Shown: piece after piece, positions 45,551 through 56,481 of the stretch
Position numbering within the stretch: position 1 is the stretch's first letter
How the letters are laid out: each line of letters starts with the position of its first letter
NCBI GenBank assembly: GCA_020205615.1
Contig: CM035169.1
Span: 18,371,546 to 18,435,545, forward strand
Origin: Panax quinquefolius
Lineage: Eukaryota; Streptophyta; Magnoliopsida; Apiales; Araliaceae
Direction of reading: 5' to 3'
DNA length: 64,000 nt
Notes under the pieces: model-generated
Told to the model about the DNA's origin: nothing
Database searches by the model: none
Seen by the model: the letters and a program-made list of their open reading frames with translations, nothing else
Made by a program: the position numbers and the translations under genes

Positions 45551-48500
45551 TCAATGAAGCTTAATTGGTGAAAATGAGATCACTCTCATAAGATTGGAGT
45601 GGACATCTTCTTTTACCTCCTTTATGCGCAAATTAGCTAGATGGCCCTCATGCGGTTTCCATAAATTTCTCGTCTCCTCATCGCATATCACTTCTTGTAA
45701 TTGCATTAAATCCTTTACTGATGGGGGCAGCTCTGATAATCCATGGCAACCTCTCATGTAGAGCCTTTTTAGACCACATAACTCGCCCATTCGTACTGGC
45801 ATTTTACTCAAGTCCCAACAATCAGATATATCAAGAGAGATCAACTTCTGGCAGTTTGCAATAGACTCTGGTAGCTGTACCAGCTTTCTACACGAATTGA
45901 GCCTCATTACTTCCAAATTTGTCAGCATCCTGATTTCCTCAGGAAGTTCGACCAGCTCACCACAATGAGTGATACTGAGCTTCTTAAGACTAGCAATATT
46001 ACATAGTTTCACAGGAAATTTCACTAAATCATGGCAATAGTCAATCTCAATCTCCACAAGACTTGGCAAGGCGCTGGGGATCTCAGTGGTACCACTCTCG
46101 AATGCCTTGCCAATCTCGCACATAGTCAATGATATCTTCCGCAAGTTCATCATTCCAAGTAAGGATGTATAAAGGGAAGAAATTTTAACGCGTTCCAACC
46201 TTATCCTCCTTAGATTGGATAAATGACCACACAACTGATAATTCTTTAGTTCAGCAGGCCAGAAACCGTAGTTTGTGACAAACAGAACCTTAACCTGGTT
46301 CATTTTGTCCATGAATTGGGGTAAGGTGTAGCTCCTTGACCTGAAGTTCAGTATTAGAATCTCAGCTTCAGGTACTTCTATGCCGTACCAGCTTCCAGAG
46401 AAACTTTCATCTGCAATTAAATTTCATATGTAACAGTATCTATCATCTTTATTTTGACTAGTATATAACATCAACTATCATCTATATACAAGGAAGAGAA
46501 ATATGTCAGCTAAGAGAACCTGTAGAAATAGACAAGAGGCGAGCATGGAAGGGCTGGTGCATTTTCTCAATCCACCACTTGGGGAAGTCGTTCCTTGTTA
46601 CGTCAATAATTAATCTTTTTCTCAGTTCTATGGGGCCTAGTCTACTCTGGTGTATAGCCAGCTCTCTCAGCAGATCATGCTGCATGACAAAATTCTCATT
46701 ACAGTAGCCGCTGTCCTCATTTCCATCATTCCTGCCAATAGAGTTAAGTTGATTGACCAGTAAGAGGAAAATTAAATTGGTAAAAGTGTCAAGAATCTGT
46801 GAGTAATGTGATCAATATAAATATAAATGGTTCCTGAAATCGAACAGTATGTTAAAGTTCTGTTGGCCATATTTTTTCACATGTAGTGAAACAACTCAAT
46901 AATATCTCTTGGGTCATCTTAGCCTACCACAGGCTCACCCAAAATATCATGACTCAAGATACTATTAGTAGTAACTTAATTCCTTAAGTACACACAAAAT
47001 TTTCACATATCTTTTCGATGTGGGACTGGATGTTACATGTAGATTCTAAATGGAAATTTAGCCTTCATCATCTAAGTATCTCCAAAGATTACAAAGAAAT
47101 ACACAGGCTTGTTCATGAAAAAGTTAAATAAGCCACTAATGATTTGTACTTTAACAGAACATTGAGCTGTTTAATGGAAAACATATACCGCATCATTCAT
47201 CAACCCAAAACAATTATCAATACAGCATTATATCCTTACTACGTGGGTTCTTTGGCATACCCCTCTCAAACCATTCATCGATACTAAGGCAATCTTAAAT
47301 GTTTGGTAGTCCTTTTTCAGTCTTTGGACTTAAATCTTCTGACAATGCTACCAAAATTTTTAGCTCAGCAACACGAATCTTGTCCCCTGCAATATTTAGC
47401 CTTCCCAATATATGCTTTTGGACAAAACAGACAGAAGAATGGTAGTTTTCTGGAGCTTAAATTGCAATAGTACTTAGAAGAGTATACGTTATTTTAATTT
47501 CCATTGGCTAAAACTTTGTGAATGACTTCCCCTCATCTTTAGCAAAACTGGTGTTACCTCCACATTCTAATATTGTCATACTCATATTAGCAGTAATCAT
47601 ACAAATTAGGTCAAAAATGAGATTATTTTTAAAAAACCAGTTGGATAATTGGAAGAAAAATACCTCAAAGGCACAAGACTAGCCAAATTTCTCCTCGACA
47701 GCTCAATGAGGTTTTGATGGGTATGCATGCCCTTTTCGTCTAAGTTGTACAGTTCTACCCACATATCCATGAGTGCAGTAGCTAGGATCTTTTGATCTTC
47801 AGGAAATGATCCGAGGTCCAGATAACATTCCTTCACTATAGGCATTTCATCCAGAGCATCTAAGCTGGTTTGAAGACAATCAAGCACATCTCTGCTGGAA
47901 TTCAGAATAGATCGATCTTCAGACCATTTCTGTAGTCTGCTTCTCAAAGTCACCTCATCAGGACTGTAGAGTGATCGACCAACCACTGTAAGGGCTAGAG
48001 GAGATCCCTTACAACCTTTTACTATCTACAAGTAATGCCACCAGATTGAGTCAGTAAATTTCCAAAACAAACTAAAATGCCAAATGAAAATTAAATTACT
48101 TTTTTTTTTTAGAATATAAACAAATAGTTGCATAGATTCAACAAACAAACCTGCAAGGAATACTTCATATGTTTTTATTAGATAGGTAAGTCATGATTCA
48201 TAATTCATTTATGTTCATCTTGGGTATTACCTCTTTCAGAAGATCAGATGGCACATGGTGTGCAAGGGCTGTGTGGCAAAAAAGACTTGTTGCATCTTCA
48301 TCATTTAACATATTCAGCTCATAAGTGTAATGAGGTCCAGGAAACATAAATCTTGATGTTACCAAAACTTTGTATCCTGGTATACTGAACATGAATTTCT
48401 GAATGAGGGATTCCGAATTAGACCACACATCATCCAATACCAACAGTATATGACCTGACCCTATTCGCTTCAGCCTGGATTCCAATTGGTTTTTTGCATC

Positions 48501-49771
48501 TTCATCACTTTGAAACTCATATTGTGGATGACAACCCGTATGCTCAATTATTTTCTGAACAATAACCTGGAAATTTGCCGTTCTTGAAACAGTCACATAG
48601 AAGATGTTTCCAAATTTCCCTGTCCCAAAGACAAATATTAGTATATAAGGCAGGCTAAAAGAATATCTAAAACTCAGAAAAACTATGCTTTCACAATTCA
48701 TACCAACTACACATATACCAATGCAGCCAATGTATATATCATATTCCAAGTACAAATATACAAACCGTTACTTGTATCAGAGCTTAAGAAATTATTAAAG
48801 ATTTCAAGTCACAACAATTGAGGTTCAAAAACTTTCATTTGATTCAGGCATACCTAATAGATTAATGTCAATGCACGTGAATTAAAAAACTCTAAATAAC
48901 ATTCCATCCGTCCCAAAATGAGAGATAAATTTTCATTGTTAGCCCGTTTATAAAAAAGACACTACTTTAGGACTACAAAATGGCCCAAGTTGTCATTGCC
49001 TTTTTCTCTATCATTTCTAGGATAACATCACCACTACTAAATTTAAATTCTTAGCTAAATATTAGGGTACGTTCAAGAACATAAAATTATCCCGCAAACA
49101 TATCTCTAATTTTGAAAATGAAGGATTATTAACAAGAAAATGAAGATACCTTTGATTTCATCATCATCACATAGCATTTTTGCCAATGTAGTCTTTCCGC
49201 ATCCTCCAGCAGCCGAAAGCAACACAACCGAGGCCTCCCCCTCCAGCAGCACCATCTTCAATTCTTTAAGCGGGCCGTCAAGCCCAACTATAAAATCAGG
49301 AAGGCCCGGAACATCACAGGAACCCAAAAACCAATTTGAATTACCACCATTATTACTTTGCAAAGAAATTAAGTCATCCAGTTTGCCATTAATCCCATTC
49401 ACGCACACCAAAATCTTCTTGCCATTTACAGTCTGCAATAACTGCACAATCAGAGAAAACTCAAAAAGGGACTTCTTGAATTTAATTAGCTTATTCGAGA
49501 AATAGTATCTCTTCCATAACGGAACTGAAGAGCACCGGCGAATGAGCTTTGTGCCCTTTTTCAATTGTTCAATCAAACTATCGGTCTCTTCTTTTTTACC
49601 ATCCAGTATCACGTTTAGCTTCTCAATTTCATCCAACATGGGCATTATTTTATCCAGAAAATCTTTCAGGTCCCTAAGAGTCGACTTGAAATTCACCGTC
49701 TTTTGGGCCACATCAATTACAGCTTTCAGTAGTTCACCAAACACTGCACCCAGAGCTGCTTCGCCGGCCAT
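45551..49771 (-). CDS. NRG1-like: RPW8-type helper NLR immune receptor (NRG1-like)
   Basis: Five exons: 49771-49150, 48619-48231, 48025-47664, 46731-46520 and 46410-45551. Joined, they give 814 residues in one frame with GT-AG introns. Residues 1-150 (MAGEAALGAVFGELLKAVID on) fit an RPW8-like coiled-coil domain. NB-ARC motifs: P-loop GGCGKTTLA (189-197), kinase-2 LLVLDDVW (266-273), RNBS-B KVLVTSR (291-297), GSPLAL (344-349), RNBS-D near ECYLDLGSFPED, and QHD (475-477) in the MHD place. Leucine-rich repeats fill most of 540-800. RPW8-type NLRs act downstream of TIR sensor receptors with EDS1-family proteins and form calcium-permeable membrane pores. NFKSTLRDLKDF and the VPGLPDFIVGLDGPLKELK linker favour NRG1 over ADR1. 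No stop or frameshift is seen, so it looks intact. Confidence 0.92.
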
Positions 49772-50096
49772 TTGTACCGCCCAAAAATAAAATTAAAGAA
49801 GCAAAAATCAGTCGAGAATAATTGGAATTGAGTTTGTGGAATGCATATGAAAAATGATGATGGTAGTGTTATAGAGAGCCTTATTAGCTGGTACCGTGTG
49901 CTTTGCGTAGTAGTTAAGCATATTAAGGAAGAAAGCATGGAATTTCCAGGGTTACCCCACCATTGACATTGTAGAAGTCAGTACTTAGTAGTATCCTGTA
50001 TTTCTGTGGAGGTAAAGAAAAGTCCTGTTATAATTTTATTTAATCACATGAATATTAAAAAATTAAAAAATAAAAGAATAAATCATTTAAATTAAA

Positions 50097-50196
50097 TTGA
50101 ATACAACTTCTTAAACTTTTGCTTTCCATTTTTGCGGGGATTGAATACAACTTCTTAAACTTTTGCTTTCCATTTTTGTGGGGATTGAATACAACT
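50097..50196. repeat. 44-bp tandem duplication
   Basis: TTGAATACAACTTCTTAAAC starts at 50097 and again at 50141, and its first 12 bases recur at 50185. The two full copies differ at one base (GCGGGGA against GTGGGGA). Confidence 0.92.
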
Positions 50197-51524
50197 CTCT
50201 CTTTCTCTCTCATTATCTCACTTTTATTTTTATCAAAAATGAACATTACTTATTTTAGTACTAAAACTAACCAATTGATGATTAGTTATTTCAATTATAA
50301 TTTATAATTATAAATATTTTAATTTAGTGTGTGCCATGTAAAATAGTCAAGTTTATTAGAAAAGAAAATTAATATTAAAGTTTAAATTAGTACTACTTTT
50401 TAATTTTATTGTGTTTGTATTCAGACGGACTGGGGATAGATTATTAAATATTTGCTTATTTTGTTTTGTTTTGGGTTCAAAATCATCCGTTCTTAGACAA
50501 AACGAATAAAATTGAAGTCTTGTGTTCTTTTTTGTTCACTGAAGACTAATAGCTGAGAAATTTAAGTTTGATTGGGTGTCAAAAGTAGTAAAAAAAGTGA
50601 TAGGAGGAGTGGCAGCTGTAACACAGGCCACTGTTAAGTTTCCGGCTGGCTGGAAATTGAATTATCATCTCCCTGAAATTGCAGTGAAGTTTTCCTTGCA
50701 TTACCTGCTTATTCTCCCCATTTGAAAGGACCATCAAGTTTCTTCTTCAAACCCAAACCCATTTGAAGCAAAATCCTCCTCTTCTAAAAAAGTAAGTTTG
50801 ATAAATCAGAAAACAGTGAGTCCATCTTTAAAAGTTTGTGCAATTTTAGAAAATTCACGGAAGCCATTTCCATTCTGTGAAAACAAGAGCAATCCAGATA
50901 CTAAACCTTATCGCCCACCCTTCTGTCCTCTGCGCCAATATATTCTACCCTTGTACAAGTCTGTCTTCAACAGCGAGCCCTTGATTCAATGCTCACGCTG
51001 AGAGTAGATATCTGCCCAAAAGTTATTTTGATAAAATGATCCAAAACATTTTGTGTTTTCTTTGGTAGTCAAGTCAAGTCATATTTGATGATAGCGATGT
51101 TAGTTACTACAAAATAAAAGACATGCATGCTAGTTGCTACTTGCTAGGCGACCGAAATTCCTCATATTAGTGAAGACTTGCTCACTCACCTTCTCTTTAT
51201 CTATCTATTGAATTCCCAAAACAACCGTCTTTACCTCCTAATGTTGGCTTAACACTATAAATGAGTGCTCCCAACAAGAGTTTATGGATATTGGTAATTT
51301 GAAAATAATAGCCTTTGTATTAATGTATGATGTTAGGATATTTATGATTTCCTGACGGGAATCGTTACTGACAAGTCATATTTTGGATGGATGGACTGAT
51401 ATGGATAAGAGCTCCCAGCGACATTGAGTCTATTCTCTTATTAGACATTTCACGAATGATGTTTGGGAGCTCCAAAAGACTCGGCCGGAATAACACCTTA
51501 AAGAAATCCATCGAGAGTTCAAAA

Positions 51525-51600
51525 CTAGGGTAGCTTGGAAGCTGTTTGATGAAATGCCTTTAAGTGGCACCAACAAGTTCACAGTTTCTAGTGCAAAAGG
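51525..51600 (+). pseudogene. Possible PPR gene fragment
   Basis: One short frame reads TRVAWKLFDEMPLSGTNKFT. KLFDEMP is the typical start of a pentatricopeptide repeat. No second repeat or longer frame is present, so at most this is a small relic. Confidence 0.25.
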
Positions 51601-51614
51601 AAAGTGGGGGGAAT

Positions 51615-51686
51615 TGAACCCGACGTGAATCGAACACGCAACCTTCTGATCTGGAGTCAGACGCGCTACCATTGCGCCACGGATCC
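51615..51686 (-). tRNA. tRNA-Trp (anticodon CCA)
   Basis: The minus strand reads from GGATCCG (acceptor stem) to the discriminator A. The acceptor stem pairs GGATCCG with CGGGTTC (one G-T pair). The anticodon stem TCTGA/TCAGA encloses the loop CTCCAGA with CCA. The T loop is TTCGATT and the D arm is GCGCAATGGTAGCGC. Length is 72 nt with no intron, as in plant nuclear tRNA-Trp genes. The internal A and B boxes look intact. A damaged copy lies at 4661-4717. Confidence 0.96.
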
Positions 51687-52044
51687 ACTTATCCTAAATT
51701 GGTAGCTCATAGATCAACACTGCAACAGTTCATAATCAAGTAAGTTACTCCATCACAAGTCTTCGTAATATACTTTTAAATAGCTTAATTAATTAAATGA
51801 ATCTTAGTTGATTATATATCCGTTTTCTCCCAAAAATATTAATACTAATAGCTAAAAAAAGCTAGTGAGGATATATTAATTGCAACTGAATTAATAAACA
51901 ATACATCTATACACAAAATTACAACAAGAAATTAAAAACCCTAATTTAATTATTACAACAAAAAATAAAATAAAACTTTAAACATTACTAATTATAATTA
52001 TAATATATATAATAGTACGTACTAATTACTATATATACTAGCTG
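51687..52044. other. Spacer between tRNA-Trp and the reticulon gene
   Basis: AT-rich, no gene seen. It probably holds the 3' UTR of the minus-strand reticulon-like gene. Confidence 0.6.
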
Positions 52045-53317
52045 CTACTCCATTTTATGTTGTTTGATCTGCTGCTGATTATGTCCTACCATCCTATCTT
52101 TTATTTTCCTTAGAACCTTCTCATCAATCACCATGTAAAACCTCTTGCACTGCTCCCTCAGACGCTCCCAATACTCCCTTATAGTATTGTACTCGTACTT
52201 GGCATAGAGTACTGGTACAGTCATCCCCAACACAGTTCCTGCATGCGTACGTGACAACCAAACCACAAGAAAATCATAGTCAGTTAATACTAGATGATCT
52301 CGATCTCCTTTCAATATATATATATATATAGCTAGCCACTTTACATATATGGACACATTGTTTTATAAGATCGAGTAGAACGCAAACATTACACGACTTT
52401 TTAACATTTTTTTGTTAAATATTAGTAACTTCTTATTTCTTATATATATATATATTATATGAAGAAAATCTAATTAATGCTTTCGTTATATCGACTTGGT
52501 ACACGTACGTACGTACGTTTGTAACTAATTACTAGTACAATAAAAGTATTTAATTACTTATCATGTATGTACCTATGTAGAGAAAGGTAATTAGGCCAGT
52601 ACCGAAAGTTCCAACGACAGAAAGTAACCATAAAGCAGCTATTGTTTTGGCAAAGACGAACCACTCTTTTTCTGCACCCACTCGAAACATCCACCGCACC
52701 CCTTCTTCGCACCATTCTCGTATTGAATTCGCCATCTCCATTACTCTCTCCTCTGATATTTTCACTCCTAACACGCTTGGGGTCGGTGCCTCTCTGTTAA
52801 TTATTCAACAAATTAAATGATGAATTAATTATTACTAACAGATACCCATGCATGCCAAGTACTCCACGTAATAGTTCATTATATTACTTATCCATTTGAA
52901 AAATTAAGTGTAATATAAGTAACTATATATCCATTTGAAAAACAACTATAAATAAATAACGACACATACACGACGATGGAAGAAGAGATTTGGAGCCATA
53001 CATACATATATATAATTATGTATTTAAATAAGGTGGTGATTAAGGCCAGGAATGACTGAAGGGGTTACTTACTTTCCAAAAAGCCTAAGAATATTTCCCC
53101 AAATGAAGGCGGCGGTAAGGGCGGACATAGCCAGCCAAGAAGCAACGGGGATGAAGTTGAATTGATAGAGTTCCAGGACAGCCCATGCTGCAGTGGCCAC
53201 CAGGAGTACAACTACACTCAAATCCTTTCTCCTCCATTCGTATATATCTCGCACTATAGATCGGTTGTTCTGGACCTCATTAATTCGCTGCGTACTGGTA
53301 TTATTATTATCGGACAT
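52045..53317 (-). CDS. RTNLB: Reticulon-like protein, subfamily B
   Basis: Three exons (53317-53073, 52793-52573, 52238-52045) join in frame to 219 residues. The reticulon homology domain starts at residue 24 (DIYEWRRKDLSVVVLLVATA). Two long hydrophobic hairpins follow, about residues 33-78 and 126-170, separated by a hydrophilic loop of about 48 residues. This is the W-shaped topology by which reticulons wedge into and tubulate the ER membrane. The tail (EYWERLREQCKRFYMVIDEK on) is basic, as in plant RTNLBs. The short N-terminus puts it among the small plant members of about 200-250 residues. A minus-strand TATA box lies at 53446-53455. No defect is seen. Confidence 0.93.
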
Positions 53318-53445
53318 AGCGATCCAGCGAGCTAGATGGATCGAAGATTGATATGATATGATATGACACAGAAGATGAACTAAAAATCTACCAATTCTAA
53401 GATTTCGTTTGAGCTTGCTAGCTAGTTTTTGTTTTGCTAATTAAT

Positions 53446-53455
53446 AATATATATA
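53446..53455 (-). promoter_or_regulatory. TATA box of the reticulon-like gene
   Basis: CTATATATATT on the minus strand, about 130 bp upstream of the ATG at 53317. A plausible core promoter, judged by position and composition only. Confidence 0.5.
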
Positions 53456-53819
53456 GTAATACATACAAATAATAAAAGATTACTAGTACTATTTGAAGTG
53501 AAAGACATTTATATTGGAGATATAGGTAACTAGAGGTGTCGAGCTGTGTAGATTGGAGCTCCACACGTGCTAATATACGTGGAAACCATGCAAGAGCTAG
53601 TTCCCCTGTTTTTATCATCATGTATATATATACGTACAAACTATAGAAATATACTCATAATTTACAACTTCCACCAATAGCCCAAACTCTGGTTGGGCTG
53701 CTTTCCAGCTTATCTTTCATCTTCATTGGACTGGAGTCGGCAATCATTGTAAAAGAATCTCAGGCCCATTCTTGGCTTTCGTTTTGATATTTTCTTAATC
53801 TCGATTCTTACCATAGTAA

Positions 53820-53958
53820 TTGGGATGTCAAATTTAAGGGTTTTTCTTCTTCTAGGAAATCCAAATTGATGTATCATCGTTATGTTTATAATTTATGTAA
53901 TAAGCTTTTAATTATTAAGAAATTAGTATAACAATAATATATTAATTTGACATCCCAA
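53820..53958. mobile_element. Small MITE candidate
   Basis: 139 bp bounded by perfect 15-bp inverted repeats, TTGGGATGTCAAATT (53820-53834) and AATTTGACATCCCAA (53944-53958). The interior is AT-rich with no frame. No certain target duplication; GTAAT occurs near both ends but is offset. Confidence 0.6.
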
Positions 53959-54620
53959 ATGTAATAACCCCCATTGGCCATTTGGCATGCATTCATTGGT
54001 CGTAATATTATAAACTGTACAAGTTTGACGACTTGTGTGAGGCACCGGCTAATTATAAATAATATTTTTTAATTTTTTGTTATGTTTTTTAAAAAAATTA
54101 TAAGGTTATTATTTCAATAAATAATAGCTTTATTTTTCAGCAATTTTTATGACACATGGATACCATTTTTAAGGTCATATGTTGTAATGTTCATGACCTA
54201 AACAATTAATGGGTCTTTTCATCGTATATTTCAATTGAGTTGCAAGTTCACGAATCCTCTACATCAACCTCTTAATTTTAGTATATTGTATTTACCTTTT
54301 TTAATTTTGTATAAAATGATTTATACTGATTAATTTGGGAGAATAAGGGGTCATATAAGGAAGACGGAAACGAAGAGTAAATATATGATTTGAAAAAACG
54401 AAGAGTTAAGATATATAAAATGAAAAGATGAAGTTCCACGTAACAAACCTCCACAACTCTAACTCACCTTAAACTCAATTTATTAAGTCATGACCAACCA
54501 TCAACTCATTTATGTCAACTTGCCAACCATCCAGGTCCAAAGTTTGATGGGAACGACCTCTATTCGTCCAATTGTAATCTAGCTGTTTGTTTTAAGATTT
54601 AAAGGCTAAGATATATATCA

Positions 54621-54750
54621 TCCGCATAACTGTTATGTGCGGACAGTGACCCTAACATTCAAATCTAATTTATCCAATCCGTACAATAGTTATTATACAG
54701 ACGGGAGTATTATGTTTTTTGTGTGTTCGCATAATTATTATACGGATTGA
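54621..54750. repeat. Cluster of three related imperfect palindromes
   Basis: TCCGCATAACTGTTATGTGC-GGA (54621-54643), GTACAATAGTTATTATAC (54680-54698) and CGCATAATTATTATACGG (about 54729-54746) share a CATAAT/ATTATAC core. They may be remnants of one small element or of a duplicated operator-like site. Confidence 0.4.
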
Positions 54751-56205
54751 GAGCTTGTGAGACCACTATTGATATAATCGTTTGCGGATGCACGTCCCCA
54801 TATATACCATATATGTATATGTATATATATAAAAGGATTGATGTCTACTTTTTAATTGGGAGGATAACATAAGTAGTAATAATTGAGATGAGGAGAAAAG
54901 GTTGTTTGGGCCATCATAATACTTGCATCTTCTAAGCGATTAACCAACATTATTATGAAGTTATTGCTTATTTTGTCAACAAACTCAATTACCTCCAACC
55001 CCATAACAAAATAATCATTTAGATAGTACTCTATCTTATTAATTCACTCTGAATTTGTTATGATTATGTCAAATTGTATCTTAGGTAAAAGTTAAACTAT
55101 TTTAAAAAAATAATAATAAATGAAACTCTCATTTGAAAGGAAATTTAATTATATCTATCTATCTATAATTTATGAGCAAATTAAAATGAAATTGATATTT
55201 TCACAATTAAAAGTGATAATTTCACAAGTTTTCTCTCACATGATGATGAGACCTATTTAATATTTATGTGAGAAGGATATTGTGAAACTATCATTTTTGT
55301 TTATAAAAATATTAACTTTATAAATTAAAATAAAAATAAAAAATACTAATACACATTCATGAAACTCAATAGAACCTACATGCTGAGTGAACTATCCAAT
55401 ATGTCAACCAAACAATTCGAATGTGCAATGCTGGACTACTGGGTTTAAGGAAAATAAAAATAAAAATATAGTAGTCCTACTGGCTACTAGTTTGATTTGT
55501 AAGCTTGTTAAACGCCACTAGACAGACATTAAAGACAGAAAAGATTAAACCAGCCTGGGATGGGATTTGGGATTGGTAGCAAGGCCAAGGAGATCCATGC
55601 CTTTTGACTTGTAATTTTGACAGGGCTCACATCCCCATTTTAAAAGCTTCCAGCAATTCCTATGAATATAGTAACTCCCAATTTTCTCATTTTTAACTCT
55701 CTCTTTTTTTTTGCATATCATAATTCGGACAATTTATTACTATTGTAGTTGAGATACTCTAAATGTTGAATATAAAATTTGTTTGTAATTATTCCCTTTT
55801 ATGCACATAAATTAATAAATACAATTAATGATTTGTCCATTTAACTAATTAAATTGAGAAAACAAATTAGTCTTTAATCATACACATTTTAAATAAAATA
55901 ATTTAAAAAAGAAATGTTAAGAAGAGATAATCTAAAGAAGAGACAGAACATTGACAGCAATAAGAAACGGCGAGATTTTGTTTGGGGGGGTTAATTAAAG
56001 GGTCAAAGTAAACAATTCTAGTTTTGGCTTTTATCTGGGGAAAGTGAAAAAAAGGGAAATGTGAAAATGGAGTATGGCCACTCTTGTTTATGAATTATGA
56101 AGCAATTCATCATTTACCTGAAAACGCGTGATGAAAGTTTGCTGGCGGTAGGCGTATCCAGTGTAGGCTCTTCGTTCCTGTGCTCGCCTTTCATCATTCA
56201 ATCAA

Positions 56206-56215
56206 TATATATATA
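56206..56215 (+). promoter_or_regulatory. TATA box of the first SKU5-similar gene
   Basis: ATATATATAG, about 115 bp before a putative 5' UTR splice donor and 270 bp before the ATG. Confidence 0.5.
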
Positions 56216-56322
56216 GCAAGTTACACGTTCCAATTTCCATTCCAATTTAGAAGAAGAAGAAAATAACTAAACATATTTTTTCTCCCCAGACTAATCACAT
56301 AATCAGTCAGAACTCAGGCCTG

Positions 56323-56448
56323 GTATGCTCCTATATATTTCTTTCGCTTCTGTGTTATGCGTAATCTGGGTCTTTGTTAATTTATTACTCCCACAGTTTC
56401 TTACTTTATTGTTAAAAAAGTTGCTGGGTGTTTGAATTTAATTTGCAG
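56323..56448 (+). other. Putative 5' UTR intron of the first SKU5-similar gene
   Basis: The GTATGC donor after CAGGCCTG and the TTTGCAG acceptor bracket a T-rich stretch ending 33 bp before the ATG. Inferred from splice signals only. Confidence 0.4.
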
Positions 56449-56481
56449 ATATAGGGGCTTGGTGATCTTTATTCTGGTACT

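Larger units (their letters stand above)
49772..51614. other. Intergenic region upstream of the NLR gene
   Basis: Contains the likely NLR promoter; a weak TATA-like stretch (CTCTATAACAC on the minus strand) lies near 49868-49878. A 44-bp tandem duplication lies at 50097-50184. A short plus-strand frame at 50798-51001 has no recognised relative. Confidence 0.5.
53640..56204. other. Intergenic region between reticulon and SKU5-similar genes
   Basis: Head-to-head promoter region about 2.5 kb long and AT-rich. It contains a small inverted-repeat element (53820-53958) and a cluster of palindromes (54621-54750). No gene is seen. Confidence 0.55.

Noticed and set aside
49140..49505. 121-codon plus-strand frame
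   Set aside because: It is the antisense of NLR exon 1, which has clear P-loop and RPW8 features on the minus strand.
51430..51672. 80-codon minus-strand frame
   Set aside because: It overlaps the tRNA-Trp gene and has no domain of its own.
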